NCBI RefSeq assembly: GCF_000239815.1
Contig: NZ_CAFK01000193.1
Coordinates: forward strand, 1-57,933
Source: Bradyrhizobium sp. STM 3843
Lineage (GTDB): Bacteria > Pseudomonadota > Alphaproteobacteria > Rhizobiales > Xanthobacteraceae
Length of the DNA: 57,933 nucleotides
Direction of reading: 5' to 3'
In this document: positions 17,415 to 26,732 of the stretch, piece by piece
Position numbering within the stretch: the first letter of the stretch is position 1
Layout: the number at the start of each line of letters is the position of its first letter
The notes under the pieces: generated by a model
Seen by the model: only the letters and a program-made list of their open reading frames with translations
Databases searched by the model: none
What the model was told of the DNA's origin: nothing
Translations under genes and position numbers: made by a program

Positions 17415-18143
17415 TTGGGGTTCCTGTTCGTGCTGTCAGTCGGCCTGATCGCCGGCACCTTGTCCGGCATCGTCGGCACCGGTTCCTCGATCATGCTGAT
17501 GCCGGTGCTGGTGTACGAATACGGTCCGAAGGAAGCGGTGCCGATCATGGCGGTCGCGGCTGTGATGGCGAACCTGTCCCGCATCTTGGCGTGGTGGCGC
17601 GAGGGGGACTGGCGGGCCTGCGCCGCCTATTCCGTCACAGGCATTCCGGCCGCCGCGCTCGGCGCACGCACGCTGCTGGTGCTGCCCTCGCACACCGTGG
17701 ATATCGCGATCGGCACCTTCCTCATCGTCATGGTCCCGGCACGCCATTGTCTGGCGCGGCACCAGTTGAAGGCCAATCTCTGGCATCTGGCTGTCGGCGG
17801 CGCCGTGATCGGCTTTCTCACCGGCATCGTGGTCTCGACCGGCCCGCTCAGCGTGCCCCTGTTTCTGTTCTACGGTCTCGCCAAGGGCGCATTCCTGGCG
17901 ACCGAGGCCGCCAGCTCGCTCGGCCTCTATGTCAGCAAATCCGTCACCTTCCAGCGCTTCGGCGCGCTGACGCCGGATATCCTGGTGAAAGGCCTGATCG
18001 CCGGCGGCTCGCTGATGTCGGGCGCCTTCATCGCCAAGCGCTTCGTGCTCAAGCTGGAGCCCGACGTGTTTCGCCTCGTGATGGATGGCATCATGATCGC
18101 TGCCGGCCTATCTATGTTATGGAACGCCACGCAATCCCCCTGA
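17415..18143 (+). CDS. TSUP (TauE/SafE) family membrane permease
   Basis: Encodes 242 residues, almost entirely hydrophobic, with about seven or eight predicted membrane spans in two repeats. The first repeat begins GLIAGTLSGIVGTGSSIMLMP and the second GGAVIGFLTGIVVSTGPLSVP. These are the glycine-rich signatures of the TauE/SafE/YfcA family, exporters or importers of sulfite, sulfoacetate or related organosulfur anions. Substrate is unknown. The start is a TTG at 17415, supported by ggag eight bases upstream. radA begins 19 bp after the stop. Confidence 0.85.
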   Translation: MGFLFVLSVGLIAGTLSGIVGTGSSIMLMPVLVYEYGPKEAVPIMAVAAVMANLSRILAWWREGDWRACAAYSVTGIPAAALGARTLLVLPSHTVDIAIGTFLIVMVPARHCLARHQLKANLWHLAVGGAVIGFLTGIVVSTGPLSVPLFLFYGLAKGAFLATEAASSLGLYVSKSVTFQRFGALTPDILVKGLIAGGSLMSGAFIAKRFVLKLEPDVFRLVMDGIMIAAGLSMLWNATQSP

Positions 18144-18162
18144 GAACTGATTCCCTCTCCAC

Positions 18163-19638
18163 ATGGCCAAGAACGCGCTCTCCTTCGTCTGCCAGAACTG
18201 CGGCGCGGCCTATTCGCGCTGGCAGGGCAAATGCGAGGCCTGCGGCGAGTGGAACACGCTGGCCGAAGAGGACACAACCGGCGCCACCTCGGCGCCGGTG
18301 TCGCTGCGCTCCAAGCGCAAGGGCCGGCAATTCCAGCTCGAAAGCCTGACCGGCAAGAGCCTCGATGCCCCCCGCCTCTCCTCCGGAATGACCGAGCTCG
18401 ACCGCGTCACCGGCGGCGGCTTCGTGCGCGGCTCGGTGCTCTTGGTCGGCGGTGATCCCGGCATCGGCAAGTCGACGCTACTCACACAGGCGACCTCGAT
18501 GCTCGCCCGCGCCGGCCATCGCGCAGTCTATATCTCCGGCGAAGAAGCGGTCGCGCAGGTGCGGCTGCGCGCCGAGCGCTTGGGGCTAGCGGACGCGCCG
18601 GTGCAGCTGGCGTCCGAGACCTCGGTCGAGGACATCATCTCCACGCTCTCCGAAGGCACGGTGCCGCGGCTGATCGTGATCGATTCGATCCAGACCATGT
18701 GGACGGATACAGTCGAGTCCGCGCCCGGCACGGTGACCCAGGTTCGGGCCTCGGCTCAGGCGCTCATTCGGTTCGCCAAGAAATCCGGAGCAGCCATCAT
18801 CCTGGTCGGCCATGTCACCAAGGACGGCCAGATCGCCGGTCCGCGCGTCGTCGAGCACATGGTCGACGCGGTGCTGTCGTTCGAGGGCGAAGGCTCGCAG
18901 CAGTTCCGGATCCTGCGCGCGGTGAAGAACCGCTTCGGCCCGACCGACGAGATCGGCGTGTTCGAAATGACCGGTCTGGGCCTGCGCGAGGTCACCAATC
19001 CCTCCGAACTGTTCCTGTCCGAACGCGATCTCGGCAGCCCCGGCACGGCGGTGTTCGCCGGCATCGAAGGCACGCGGCCCGTGCTGGTCGAGATGCAAGC
19101 GCTGGTTGCGCCGACCTCGCTCGGCACGCCGCGTCGGGCCGTGGTCGGCTGGGATCCGAGCCGGCTGTCGATGGTGCTGGCGGTGCTGGAGGCTCATTGC
19201 GGGGTCAAGCTCTCCGGCCATGACGTCTATCTCAATGTCGCCGGCGGCCTGCGCATCCATGAACCAGCGGCCGACCTGGCCGCTGCGGCCGCTCTGGTCT
19301 CCTCGCTGGCCAATGCGCCTTTGCCGCCGGATGCGGTCTATTTCGGCGAAATCTCCCTGTCCGGCGCGGTACGCCCGGTGGCCCAGACCTCGGCGCGGCT
19401 GAAGGAGGCCGCCAAGCTCGGCTTCGGCCGGGTGGTGTTGCCGGAACAGGCGCGCGGCGAGACCAGTGGTGAGGCCGGCCTTAGTCTCAACACGGTCGGC
19501 GGCTTGACCTCCCTGGTCGCCGAAATCGCCGCGCGCGGCACGCCAAGGGCGCGGCAGGAGAGCGCGAGGCAGGAGAATGATCGCAATGGTGCGGAAAAAA
19601 ATGCCACACCGGCGAGATTCCGCCGCCAGGACGGCTAG
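18163..19638 (+). CDS. radA: DNA repair protein RadA
   Basis: Encodes 491 residues. RadA (Sms) is a hexameric branch-migration helicase in homologous recombination. It shows the N-terminal zinc ribbon CQNCGAAYSRWQGKCEACG, the Walker A GGDPGIGKSTLL, the RadA-specific KNRFGPTDEIGVFEM motif and a C-terminal Lon-protease-like domain (LSGHDVYLNVAGGLRI). The basic C-terminal tail beyond residue 470 is low-complexity. The neighbours cvpA and purF follow on the same strand. Confidence 0.97.
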   Translation: MAKNALSFVCQNCGAAYSRWQGKCEACGEWNTLAEEDTTGATSAPVSLRSKRKGRQFQLESLTGKSLDAPRLSSGMTELDRVTGGGFVRGSVLLVGGDPGIGKSTLLTQATSMLARAGHRAVYISGEEAVAQVRLRAERLGLADAPVQLASETSVEDIISTLSEGTVPRLIVIDSIQTMWTDTVESAPGTVTQVRASAQALIRFAKKSGAAIILVGHVTKDGQIAGPRVVEHMVDAVLSFEGEGSQQFRILRAVKNRFGPTDEIGVFEMTGLGLREVTNPSELFLSERDLGSPGTAVFAGIEGTRPVLVEMQALVAPTSLGTPRRAVVGWDPSRLSMVLAVLEAHCGVKLSGHDVYLNVAGGLRIHEPAADLAAAAALVSSLANAPLPPDAVYFGEISLSGAVRPVAQTSARLKEAAKLGFGRVVLPEQARGETSGEAGLSLNTVGGLTSLVAEIAARGTPRARQESARQENDRNGAEKNATPARFRRQDG

Positions 19639-19807
19639 GCGGATCGTGACGTTCCCGTGACTCGCCGCTATACAACCCCGCATCGGGGCTACCCACAGGC
19701 TCGTGTGATCTTGCGGTCTTGCCGGGAACCCACGGCGCTCAAATGAGAGAGCGACCGTGCCGCCGATTCGAGACGACATTGACCAGTGAAGCGGACCTGA
19801 CCAGCCG

Positions 19808-20434
19808 ATGCCGATAACGATCCTCGATCTCATCCTGCTCGGCGTCATGCTGATTTCGGGACTGCTCGCGATGGTCCGCGGCTTCATGCGCGAGGTGCTG
19901 TCGATCGCGGCCTGGGGCGCAGCGGCCCTGGTAACGCTTTATTCATTCTCAAAGCTGTTACCGACCGCGAAGACCTATTTTAACAACGACACCGTCGCCA
20001 GCGTGGTCGTGGTGGCCGGCACCTTCGTCGGTACCCTGATCGTGGTCTCCGTGATCACTGTGCGCATCTCCGACATGATCCTGGACTCGCGAATCGGGGC
20101 GCTCGACCGCACACTGGGCTTCCTGTTCGGACTGGCCCGCGGCCTGCTGATCGTGGTGGTGGCGTTCGTGTTCTTCAGCTGGCTGGTGCCGGACAAGCAG
20201 CGCCCGGACTGGGTGACGGGGGCGAAATCCCGCGTCGTGCTGCAGGGAACCGGGGATTGGCTGATGTCGCTCTTGCCTGACGATCCTGAGAACACCATCT
20301 TAAAGAAATTCAAGAAGAACAAGCCGGACGACGAACAGACTGACACCGAGCCGCCTGCTGCCGGCGGCGATGGGTACTCAAAGCCTGCCCGTGACAGCCT
20401 GAAAAAGCTGATCGACAAGCCTGCAGCCAAGTAA
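19808..20434 (+). CDS. cvpA: CvpA family membrane protein
   Basis: Encodes 208 residues with four predicted membrane spans (for example ILDLILLGVMLISGLLAMVRG and SVVVVAGTFVGTLIVVSVITV). The family motif VRGFMREVLSIAAWG and the GALDRTLGFLFGLARGLLIV segment are characteristic. The cytoplasmic tail is charged (KKFKKNKPDDEQTDTE). CvpA was named for colicin V production, but its core role is in envelope homeostasis. It sits 8 bp before purF, the usual pairing in proteobacteria. Confidence 0.93.
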   Translation: MPITILDLILLGVMLISGLLAMVRGFMREVLSIAAWGAAALVTLYSFSKLLPTAKTYFNNDTVASVVVVAGTFVGTLIVVSVITVRISDMILDSRIGALDRTLGFLFGLARGLLIVVVAFVFFSWLVPDKQRPDWVTGAKSRVVLQGTGDWLMSLLPDDPENTILKKFKKNKPDDEQTDTEPPAAGGDGYSKPARDSLKKLIDKPAAK

Positions 20435-20442
20435 GGCGGCAA

Positions 20443-22005
20443 GTGAGCGAGACCCAGAAGAGAGGCGCGATGGACGAGCATCAAGACCCTGCCGGCAAAG
20501 CCGACCCGAAGGCCAACCAATGGGATCTGGACTTCGGCGGATCGGCTGACCTGCGAGACCCGGACCTTGATGGAGACACGCTGCGCGAGGAGTGCGGCGT
20601 GTTTGGCGTTTATGGGCATAGCGATGCCGCCGCGATCACCGCGCTCGGCCTGCACGCGCTCCAGCATCGCGGCCAGGAAGCTGCCGGCATCGTTTCTTAC
20701 GACGGCTCGCGCTTCCACAGCGAACGCAGGCTGGGCCTGGTCGGCGACACCTTCTCCCGCCGCGAGGTGATCGAGCGCCTGCCCGGCAATGCTGCCGTCG
20801 GGCACGTGCGCTACGCCACAACAGGCGCCACCATCCTGCGCAACGTACAGCCGCTGTTCGCCGAGCTGAATGCCGGCGGCTTTGCGGTCGGTCATAACGG
20901 CAATCTCACCAACGGGCTGACGCTGCGCCGCGAGCTGGTGCGCGCCGGCGCCATCATGCAGTCGACCACCGACACCGAGGTGATCCTTCATCTCGTTGCG
21001 CATTCCCGCCGCACCCATTTCATCGATCGCTTCATCGAGGCGCTGCGCGCCATCGAAGGCGCCTACTCGCTGGTCTGCATGACCAACAAGAAGCTGATCG
21101 GCGCGCGCGATCCGCTCGGCATCCGTCCGCTGGTGCTGGGCGAGCTCGACGGCTGTCCGATCCTGGCGTCGGAGACCTGCGCGCTCGACATGATCGGCGC
21201 GCGCTACATCCGCGACGTCGAGCCTGGCGAGATCGTGATCTTCGACGAACAGGGCGCACACAGTCACAAGCCGTTCCCGCCGAAGCCGGCGCGCCCCTGC
21301 GTCTTCGAATACATCTATTTCGCGCGGCCCGATTCCATCGTCGGCGGCCGCTCGGTCTACGAGGTGCGCAAGGCGTTCGGTGCCCAGCTCGCCCGCGAAA
21401 GCCATGCCGAGGTCGACGTGGTGGTGCCGGTGCCGGATTCCGGCGTGCCGGCTGCGCTCGGCTACAGCCAGCATTCCGGCGTGCCGTTCGAACTCGGCAT
21501 CATCCGCAACCATTATGTCGGCCGCACCTTCATCCAGCCGACGCAGAGCATCCGCGAATCCGGCGTGCGGATGAAGCATTCGGCCAACCGCGCCGCAATC
21601 GAAGGCAAGCGCATCATCCTGATCGACGACTCGCTGGTGCGCGGCACCACCTCGAGGAAGATCGTGCGCATGATGCGCGACGCCGGTGCCACCGAGGTGC
21701 ATTTCCGCCTGGCGTCGCCCCCGATCCTCTATCCCGATTATTATGGCATCGACCTGCCCGATCGCGGCGGGCTCCTGGCCGCCACGCATTCGCTTGAGGA
21801 AATGCGCGACCTGATCGGCGCCGACTCGCTCGCCTTCCTGTCGATCGACGGTATGTACCGCGCCATGGGCGAGCCCGCGCGCGACCCGGCGGCCCCGAAA
21901 TTCTCCGACCACTGCTTCACCGGCAACTATCCGACCAACCTCACCGATCAGGCCCTGGTCGAGCCGCAGCCGCGGCAGCTGTCGCTGCTGGCCGAGGCGA
22001 GCTGA
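20443..22005 (+). CDS. purF: Amidophosphoribosyltransferase PurF
   Basis: First committed step of purine synthesis: PRPP plus glutamine gives 5-phosphoribosylamine. The glutaminase nucleophile is the cysteine in EECGVFGVYGH, at residue 51 from the GTG at 20443 or residue 42 from the ATG at 20470. The preceding part is a propeptide that would be removed, longer than in E. coli PurF. The phosphoribosyltransferase loop is IILIDDSLVRGTTSRK. RYATTGAT and GHNGNLTN match the glutamine-binding site. The GTG start leaves 8 bp after cvpA; either start is possible. Confidence 0.96.
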   Translation: MSETQKRGAMDEHQDPAGKADPKANQWDLDFGGSADLRDPDLDGDTLREECGVFGVYGHSDAAAITALGLHALQHRGQEAAGIVSYDGSRFHSERRLGLVGDTFSRREVIERLPGNAAVGHVRYATTGATILRNVQPLFAELNAGGFAVGHNGNLTNGLTLRRELVRAGAIMQSTTDTEVILHLVAHSRRTHFIDRFIEALRAIEGAYSLVCMTNKKLIGARDPLGIRPLVLGELDGCPILASETCALDMIGARYIRDVEPGEIVIFDEQGAHSHKPFPPKPARPCVFEYIYFARPDSIVGGRSVYEVRKAFGAQLARESHAEVDVVVPVPDSGVPAALGYSQHSGVPFELGIIRNHYVGRTFIQPTQSIRESGVRMKHSANRAAIEGKRIILIDDSLVRGTTSRKIVRMMRDAGATEVHFRLASPPILYPDYYGIDLPDRGGLLAATHSLEEMRDLIGADSLAFLSIDGMYRAMGEPARDPAAPKFSDHCFTGNYPTNLTDQALVEPQPRQLSLLAEAS

Positions 22006-22051
22006 CCCGCCCGCCAGCCGCATCACCTAGCGGCTCATATCGCCACACCAG

Positions 22052-22157
22052 GTCATTCCGGGGCGATGCGAAGCATCGAACCCGGAATCCCGAAGTTGTT
22101 TAACTGCCTCATCTCGAGATTCCGGGTTCGAGGCCTGCGGCCTCGCCCCGGAATGAC
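22052..22157. repeat. Palindromic repeat B1 (15-bp perfect inverted ends)
   Basis: 106 bp beginning gtcattccggggcga and ending with its exact reverse complement tcgccccggaatgac. An inner pair cccggaatc/gattccggg makes a nested hairpin. Related copies are at 35844-35956 and 39738-39840. It lies 46 bp after purF, where it could act as a 3' processing or termination signal. Confidence 0.85.
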
Positions 22158-22224
22158 GGCGATTGTGGCTTGTCCTAGCCGCCCACGCCTGTAAAACCGC
22201 GCAATTAAGACGTGGAAACAGGTC

Positions 22225-22968
22225 ATGTCCCCTCCCCTCGCCTCCCGTATTGCCCTCGTCACCGGCGCCTCGCGCGGCATCGGCTTTGCGACCGCGCGCG
22301 CGCTCGCGCGCGCCGGTGCGCATGTCGTTGCAGTTTCGCGCACCCAAGGCGGACTCGAGGAGCTCGATGACGAGATCCGCAAGGAGACCGGCGACGGCGC
22401 GACGCTGGTGCCGCTCAGCATGACCGACACCGACGGCATCGCGCGGCTGGGCGCTGCGCTGCATGAGCGGCACGGCAAGCTCGATATTCTCGTCGGCAAT
22501 GCCGGCGTGCCCGGACCGTCCTCGCCGCTCGGCCATATCGATCTGAAGCCCTGGAACGACGCGATCGCGGTCAACGTCACCGCCAACTTCCAGCTGATCC
22601 GCTGTATGGAGCCGCTGCTCAAGGCTTCCGACGCCGGGCGCGCGGTGTTCATCACCTCGGGTGCCGCCCACAAGGCGCCGGCCTATCTCGGCCCTTATGC
22701 CGCGTCCAAGGCAGCGCTGGATGCGCTCGTGCGTGTGTGGGCGCATGAGACCGCGAGCACGCCCTTGCGCATCAATCTGTTCAGCCCGGGGCCGATCCGC
22801 ACCCGCATGCGCGCCACCGTATTTCCCGGCGAAGACCCGATGACGCTCGATACGCCCGAGCAGGTCGCCGAATTCATCGTGCCGATGTGCTCGCCCGCGT
22901 GGACCGAGACCGGCAAGCTGTACGAGTACGCGACCCGCAGCCTGAAGAGCTTCCAGCCGCCGGCGTAA
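22225..22968 (+). CDS. Short-chain dehydrogenase/reductase (SDR)
   Basis: Encodes 247 residues of the classical SDR family, NAD(P)-dependent oxidoreductases. The cofactor motif is TGASRGIGFATA, with NAG in VGNAGVPG and the catalytic serine in FITSGAA. The YAASK motif supplies the tyrosine and lysine. The RTQGG segment after the second strand suggests NADP preference. The substrate cannot be inferred. It follows purF and repeat B1 with its own upstream gap. Confidence 0.92.
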   Translation: MSPPLASRIALVTGASRGIGFATARALARAGAHVVAVSRTQGGLEELDDEIRKETGDGATLVPLSMTDTDGIARLGAALHERHGKLDILVGNAGVPGPSSPLGHIDLKPWNDAIAVNVTANFQLIRCMEPLLKASDAGRAVFITSGAAHKAPAYLGPYAASKAALDALVRVWAHETASTPLRINLFSPGPIRTRMRATVFPGEDPMTLDTPEQVAEFIVPMCSPAWTETGKLYEYATRSLKSFQPPA

Positions 22969-23021
22969 CCAATTCTTTCGTCATTGCCAGCGGAGCGAAG
23001 CAAGCCTGCGCGATGCATGCG

Positions 23022-23285
23022 TCACTTCGTGTCCTGCTTCGCGGGACGAGGCGTCTGATGATCACGCGCCTTCGTCAGCGCTTCCCGCAGCTTGCTCTGC
23101 TCTTCGGTGCTCATCAACGGTTCAGGCCGCTCGGCCGGCGGATCGTTCACCGGGAGATAGTTGTAGGTATTGCGGAAACCGCCCTCGCCGGTCTGCGTCC
23201 CTGCCGACGTCGCGCAGCCGCCGAGCAGCAGCACCGCGACCAGGAGCGGCGCGACGAAAAGCCTTTTCCTGCCCCGCTCCGTCAT
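23022..23285 (-). CDS. Small lipoprotein
   Basis: Encodes 87 residues with a lipoprotein signal: basic start (MTERGRKR), hydrophobic core and lipobox LLGGC. The mature part is short and polar (EEQSKLREALTKARDH). It overlaps the end of the patatin-like gene by four bases (ATGA, 23282-23285), so translation is coupled and the two products probably act together at the envelope. Confidence 0.8.
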   Translation of the reverse strand: MTERGRKRLFVAPLLVAVLLLGGCATSAGTQTGEGGFRNTYNYLPVNDPPAERPEPLMSTEEQSKLREALTKARDHQTPRPAKQDTK

Positions 23286-24502
23286 CGCGAGACGTCTCCG
23301 AGCATCGCGACGGGAAGCTTCTGCGTCTCGGGGTCGCGCCGGGCGGGCTGAAGCCCCGGCAGGCTCTTCACCCAGGGATAGCCGTGACGGCCCATCTCAT
23401 AGCCGCGATCGAACAACGCGCTCATATAGGTCCGGTCGAACGGACCGTCGGGTTGGACCTGAAAATCCTTGGGGATGCTGGCGAGGTTGAAATCGATGCC
23501 GTTGAACTTCGAAATCGAGTAGATGCGGTACAGATCGCCCAGCCCCTGGTTCTTAATCAGCGTCGACAGCGAGCGCTGCGTGACCGAAAGCACGTCGGCC
23601 CCGACCCGCTCGCGTTGGGGATCGATGCGACCATTCCGGATCACGAACAGCCGTGCACCATTGGCGGTGCGGTGCGGTCCCTGCCCGGACACCAGGCGCA
23701 AGATCGACGGACCAATGAAGACCTGGCGCGTCACGCCGCCATCGACGTGGAGTTCGTCGTACTCCTTGTCGCCGACGCGCACCTTGATCCGAACCGGCGC
23801 GAAGGCGCCGGGAACGGTTGCGGAGGCCAGCAGCACTTGGCGGAACAGGCTGAGGGCCTCGAGGCTGTCCACGGACGCGATGCGTCCCATGTCCCAAAGC
23901 ACCGGACGCTGAGCATCGAGGTCGGTCGTGCCGATCAGCAGGACCCGGCCCTTGCTGCTCTCGCGGGCGATCTCGTGCAGGAACTCGCGATCGACATACT
24001 TCTCGATCAGTTTCGACAGCGGTGAATTGTCGGCCAGCGCTGCGCCTTGCAGCAGGCCGGAGACGTTGACGGTGAAGATGTCCTTCCGGCCATAGGCCGT
24101 GAAGACCTCGCGCAGGCCAGTATCGCGCTCGCGGCCGACGAAGATGAACGGCGCGATCAACGCTCCCGAACTCACCCCGGTCACCATGTCGAAAGACGGA
24201 CGCTGGCCGCCATCTCCCCATCCGACCAGAAGGCCGGCACCGAACGCGCCATCCTCGGCGCCTCCGGAGATGGCGAGGAAGTTGAGCTGCCGCGACACCA
24301 CGGCGTTCATCGAGGCGCGTTGCACGAGCGTGTCGGCAAATCCCGGCGTGGCCTCGTCGCCCCAGTACCTGACATTCTGGAAGCCGACGGGATCGGCGTG
24401 ACCGGCGACCAGCTCCGGCGGCACCACGCGCGTCGCGAACGCGGCGCAGCCCGCGACCTGGATCGACGCGAGCACGGCGATCACCGCACGCAGATTGGTC
24501 AT
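23282..24502 (-). CDS. Patatin-like phospholipase, predicted lipoprotein
   Basis: Encodes 406 residues. The N-terminus ends in VAGC, a probable lipobox. The patatin fold is shown by the oxyanion region AISGGAEDGAFGAG, the nucleophile elbow GVSSG and the catalytic DGGV about 185 residues later. These make the Ser-Asp dyad of bacterial patatins, lipid acyl hydrolases. It is predicted to be attached to the periplasmic face of a membrane. It is the first gene of a two-gene operon with the small lipoprotein. It is divergent from a TetR gene, with a matching palindrome 15 bp upstream of its start codon. Confidence 0.88.
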   Translation of the reverse strand: MTNLRAVIAVLASIQVAGCAAFATRVVPPELVAGHADPVGFQNVRYWGDEATPGFADTLVQRASMNAVVSRQLNFLAISGGAEDGAFGAGLLVGWGDGGQRPSFDMVTGVSSGALIAPFIFVGRERDTGLREVFTAYGRKDIFTVNVSGLLQGAALADNSPLSKLIEKYVDREFLHEIARESSKGRVLLIGTTDLDAQRPVLWDMGRIASVDSLEALSLFRQVLLASATVPGAFAPVRIKVRVGDKEYDELHVDGGVTRQVFIGPSILRLVSGQGPHRTANGARLFVIRNGRIDPQRERVGADVLSVTQRSLSTLIKNQGLGDLYRIYSISKFNGIDFNLASIPKDFQVQPDGPFDRTYMSALFDRGYEMGRHGYPWVKSLPGLQPARRDPETQKLPVAMLGDVSR

Positions 24503-24516
24503 GCCGCACCCATTGA

Positions 24517-24532
24517 TAGACAGATCGCTCTA
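24517..24532. promoter_or_regulatory. Candidate TetR operator 1
   Basis: 16-bp palindrome of form TAGAnnGATCnnTCTA (here nn = CA and GC), 15 bp before the patatin start codon. A second copy of the same palindrome lies at 24573-24588. Similarity extends about seven bases to the right of each (tagttatta, taattatca). Confidence 0.6.
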
Positions 24533-24572
24533 GTTATTACTTGCACACCAAAGGGAACTTGTCCATCAAAAA

Positions 24573-24588
24573 TAGATTGATCTCTCTA
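24573..24588. promoter_or_regulatory. Candidate TetR operator 2
   Basis: Second TAGAnnGATCnnTCTA palindrome (nn = TT and TC), 56 bp from the first and 63 bp before the TetR start. The pair sits between the divergent patatin operon and the TetR gene, the usual position for an autoregulating TetR repressor. Confidence 0.6.
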
Positions 24589-24651
24589 ATTATCAATTTC
24601 AGCTGAACTTTCTTTGTGTTAGAGGAGATTTTGGGCGAGGGAGCGGCGGCA

Positions 24652-25314
24652 ATGAGGAAGATTGATCCCGTCAAGCATGAGCAGAAACGTCAGGAAATAA
24701 TCCGTGCCGCATTGTGCTGTTTCGTGAGGCACGGCTTTCACGGCGCCAGCACGACGGACATCTGCGTCGCGGCGAAGATCAGTCCGGGACACCTCTATCA
24801 CTACTTTCCAAGCAAGGACGCGATCATCGAAGCGCTGGTGCAGGAGAACCTCGCCCATGCAGCGTCGCGGTTCGAAGCGATCCTCGCCTCGCCCAACGTG
24901 ATCGACGCCCTGCTGATCGAGATCGAGAACGCCAGCATCCATCGCCCCGAAGCCCAGGTGTTGAGCACCGAGGCTCTGGCCGAAGCCTGTCGCAATCCGG
25001 CCTTCGCCCACATCGTCCACGAGCATGCACGCGCGATGCGGGCGCTCCTCGTTGACTTCCTCACCAAGGCGCAGCGGCGGGGCGACGTCGATTCCGGCCT
25101 TGATCCCGGCGCCACCGCAAACATTCTGTTTGTCATCATCGACGGCGCCCGCGCCCTGCCGATCCGCAATCCCGCCGTCGACATCAAGCAGACCACGGAG
25201 CATCTGCGGACCATGCTGGCGCGCTTCCTGCAGCCGTCGGTGTCACGGACCCCTCCCGCCGCAGGCGCCAAGCGCCGGTCATGCGGTCCCTTGAGTCTCT
25301 TGAAAAAGAGGTGA
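24652..25314 (+). CDS. TetR/AcrR family transcriptional regulator
   Basis: About 220 residues from the ATG at 24652, with gggag about nine bases upstream; the GTG at 24616 would add 12 residues. The helix-turn-helix is IIRAALCCFVRHGFHGASTTDICVAAKISPGHLYHYF in outline, typical of TetR repressors. The C-terminal ligand domain has no assigned ligand. The end (PPAAGAKRRSCGPL) is basic and low-complexity. Divergent to the patatin/lipoprotein operon; the two palindromes between them are the likely operators. Confidence 0.9.
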   Translation: MRKIDPVKHEQKRQEIIRAALCCFVRHGFHGASTTDICVAAKISPGHLYHYFPSKDAIIEALVQENLAHAASRFEAILASPNVIDALLIEIENASIHRPEAQVLSTEALAEACRNPAFAHIVHEHARAMRALLVDFLTKAQRRGDVDSGLDPGATANILFVIIDGARALPIRNPAVDIKQTTEHLRTMLARFLQPSVSRTPPAAGAKRRSCGPLSLLKKR

Positions 25315-25461
25315 TGAAGAACACGTGAGCCGGCTCGGCAATCGAAACCGGCGAGTGGCGGAATGCTCATCTCAAACGAGAGCGTGCCGATTGACACCAC
25401 TCCGAGCTCGCGATTGACTACATCAGCTAGCGGCTGACCGCAGCACACCAGGGAGGATGCC

Positions 25462-26598
25462 ATGACGCGCACGTCGCGCCGGCCCGCGATCGTTTTCGCC
25501 CGGACCCTTTCGCTGATCATCGCCGCCGCCCGCCTCCTGCTGTCCTGCCTCGCCGCCGCGGCCGGCGAGATCCCGACCTTCGCCGTCGATCCATCCTGGC
25601 CGAAGCAGCTTCCGAACAACTGGATCATCGGCCAGGTCGGCGGCATCACCGTCGACTGGCAAGGCCATATCTGGATGATCCACCGTCCGCGTTCGCTGAC
25701 CGATGACGAGAAAGGCGCGACCCTCAATCCGCCGCGCTCGAAATGCTGCATCCCTGCGCCGCCCGTGCTCGAATTCGACGTCGACGGCAATCTGTTGCGC
25801 GCCTGGGGCGGTCCCGGCGACGGCTATGAATGGGTCGGCCGCGAGCACGGCATCGAGGTCGACGAGCGCGGCTTCGTCTGGATCGGCGGCAATGCCGACA
25901 ACGACAACGCGATCCTGAAATTCACGCTCGACGGAAAGTATGTCGGGCAGATCGGCACCATCGCCCCGAGCAAGGGCTCCAACGACACCACGCAGCTCGG
26001 CAAGCCCGCCGAGACCGCAATCGACAAGGCGGCCGACGAGATCTACGTCGCCGACGGCTACGGCAATCATCGCGTCATCGTGTTCGATGCAACGACGCTG
26101 GCCTACAAGCGGCACTGGGGCGCTTATGGCCATGTGCCCGATGACGCCAAGCAGCCGCCCTATGATCCCAAGGCGCCGGTCGCGCAGCAGTTCGGCAATC
26201 CCGTGCATTGCGTGAAGATCGCCGATGACGGGCTGGTCTATGTCTGCGACCGCATCAACGATCGCATTCAGGTATTCAAGAAGGACGGCAGCTTCGTCAA
26301 GGAATGGTTCTTCGAGAAGAGCACGCTCGGCAACGGCGCGGTGTGGGATCTCGCGATCTGGCCCGATCCGAAGCAGAGCTATCTGCTCTCGGCCGACGGC
26401 GAGAACAACGAGATCCGCATCATCGATCGCGAGAACGGCAATGTGGTCGGCAGCTTCGGCCATAACGGCCGCAATGCCGGCCAGTTTCACTGGGTGCACG
26501 CGATGGCCGTCGACAAGCTCGGTAACGTCTATACCGCTGAAGTCGACACCGGTAAGCGCATCCAGAAATTCAGGCTGACCTCGGACGCGCTGCGTTAA
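25462..26598 (+). CDS. NHL-repeat beta-propeller protein, secreted
   Basis: Encodes 378 residues. A long N-terminal signal region (residues 1-34, ending LAAAAG) precedes a six-bladed propeller of NHL-type repeats: GITVDWQGHIWMI, GIEVDERGFVWIGG, ETAIDKAADEIYVADGYGNHRV, VHCVKIADDGLVYVCDRINDRI, and AMAVDKLGNVYTAEVDTGKRI. Such propellers bind partners or act as lyases in some families; no catalytic assignment is made. The ribosome site (caccagggaggat) matches that of the next gene almost exactly. Confidence 0.85.
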   Translation: MTRTSRRPAIVFARTLSLIIAAARLLLSCLAAAAGEIPTFAVDPSWPKQLPNNWIIGQVGGITVDWQGHIWMIHRPRSLTDDEKGATLNPPRSKCCIPAPPVLEFDVDGNLLRAWGGPGDGYEWVGREHGIEVDERGFVWIGGNADNDNAILKFTLDGKYVGQIGTIAPSKGSNDTTQLGKPAETAIDKAADEIYVADGYGNHRVIVFDATTLAYKRHWGAYGHVPDDAKQPPYDPKAPVAQQFGNPVHCVKIADDGLVYVCDRINDRIQVFKKDGSFVKEWFFEKSTLGNGAVWDLAIWPDPKQSYLLSADGENNEIRIIDRENGNVVGSFGHNGRNAGQFHWVHAMAVDKLGNVYTAEVDTGKRIQKFRLTSDALR

Positions 26599-26732
26599 CT
26601 ACGTCACGCCAGAGGACTGGAGCCCGCGCCTTTTGGCGCATTGCCGCCGCGACGAAGAGAAGATATCCAACTGGAACCAGCCAAAGCCCCGCTCAAGAGG
26701 GCCGCGCTGGACACATCACCAGGGAGGATATC

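Noticed and set aside
19975..22026. 683-residue minus-strand frame opposite cvpA-purF
   Set aside because: Antisense shadow across two well-identified genes, with no family features.
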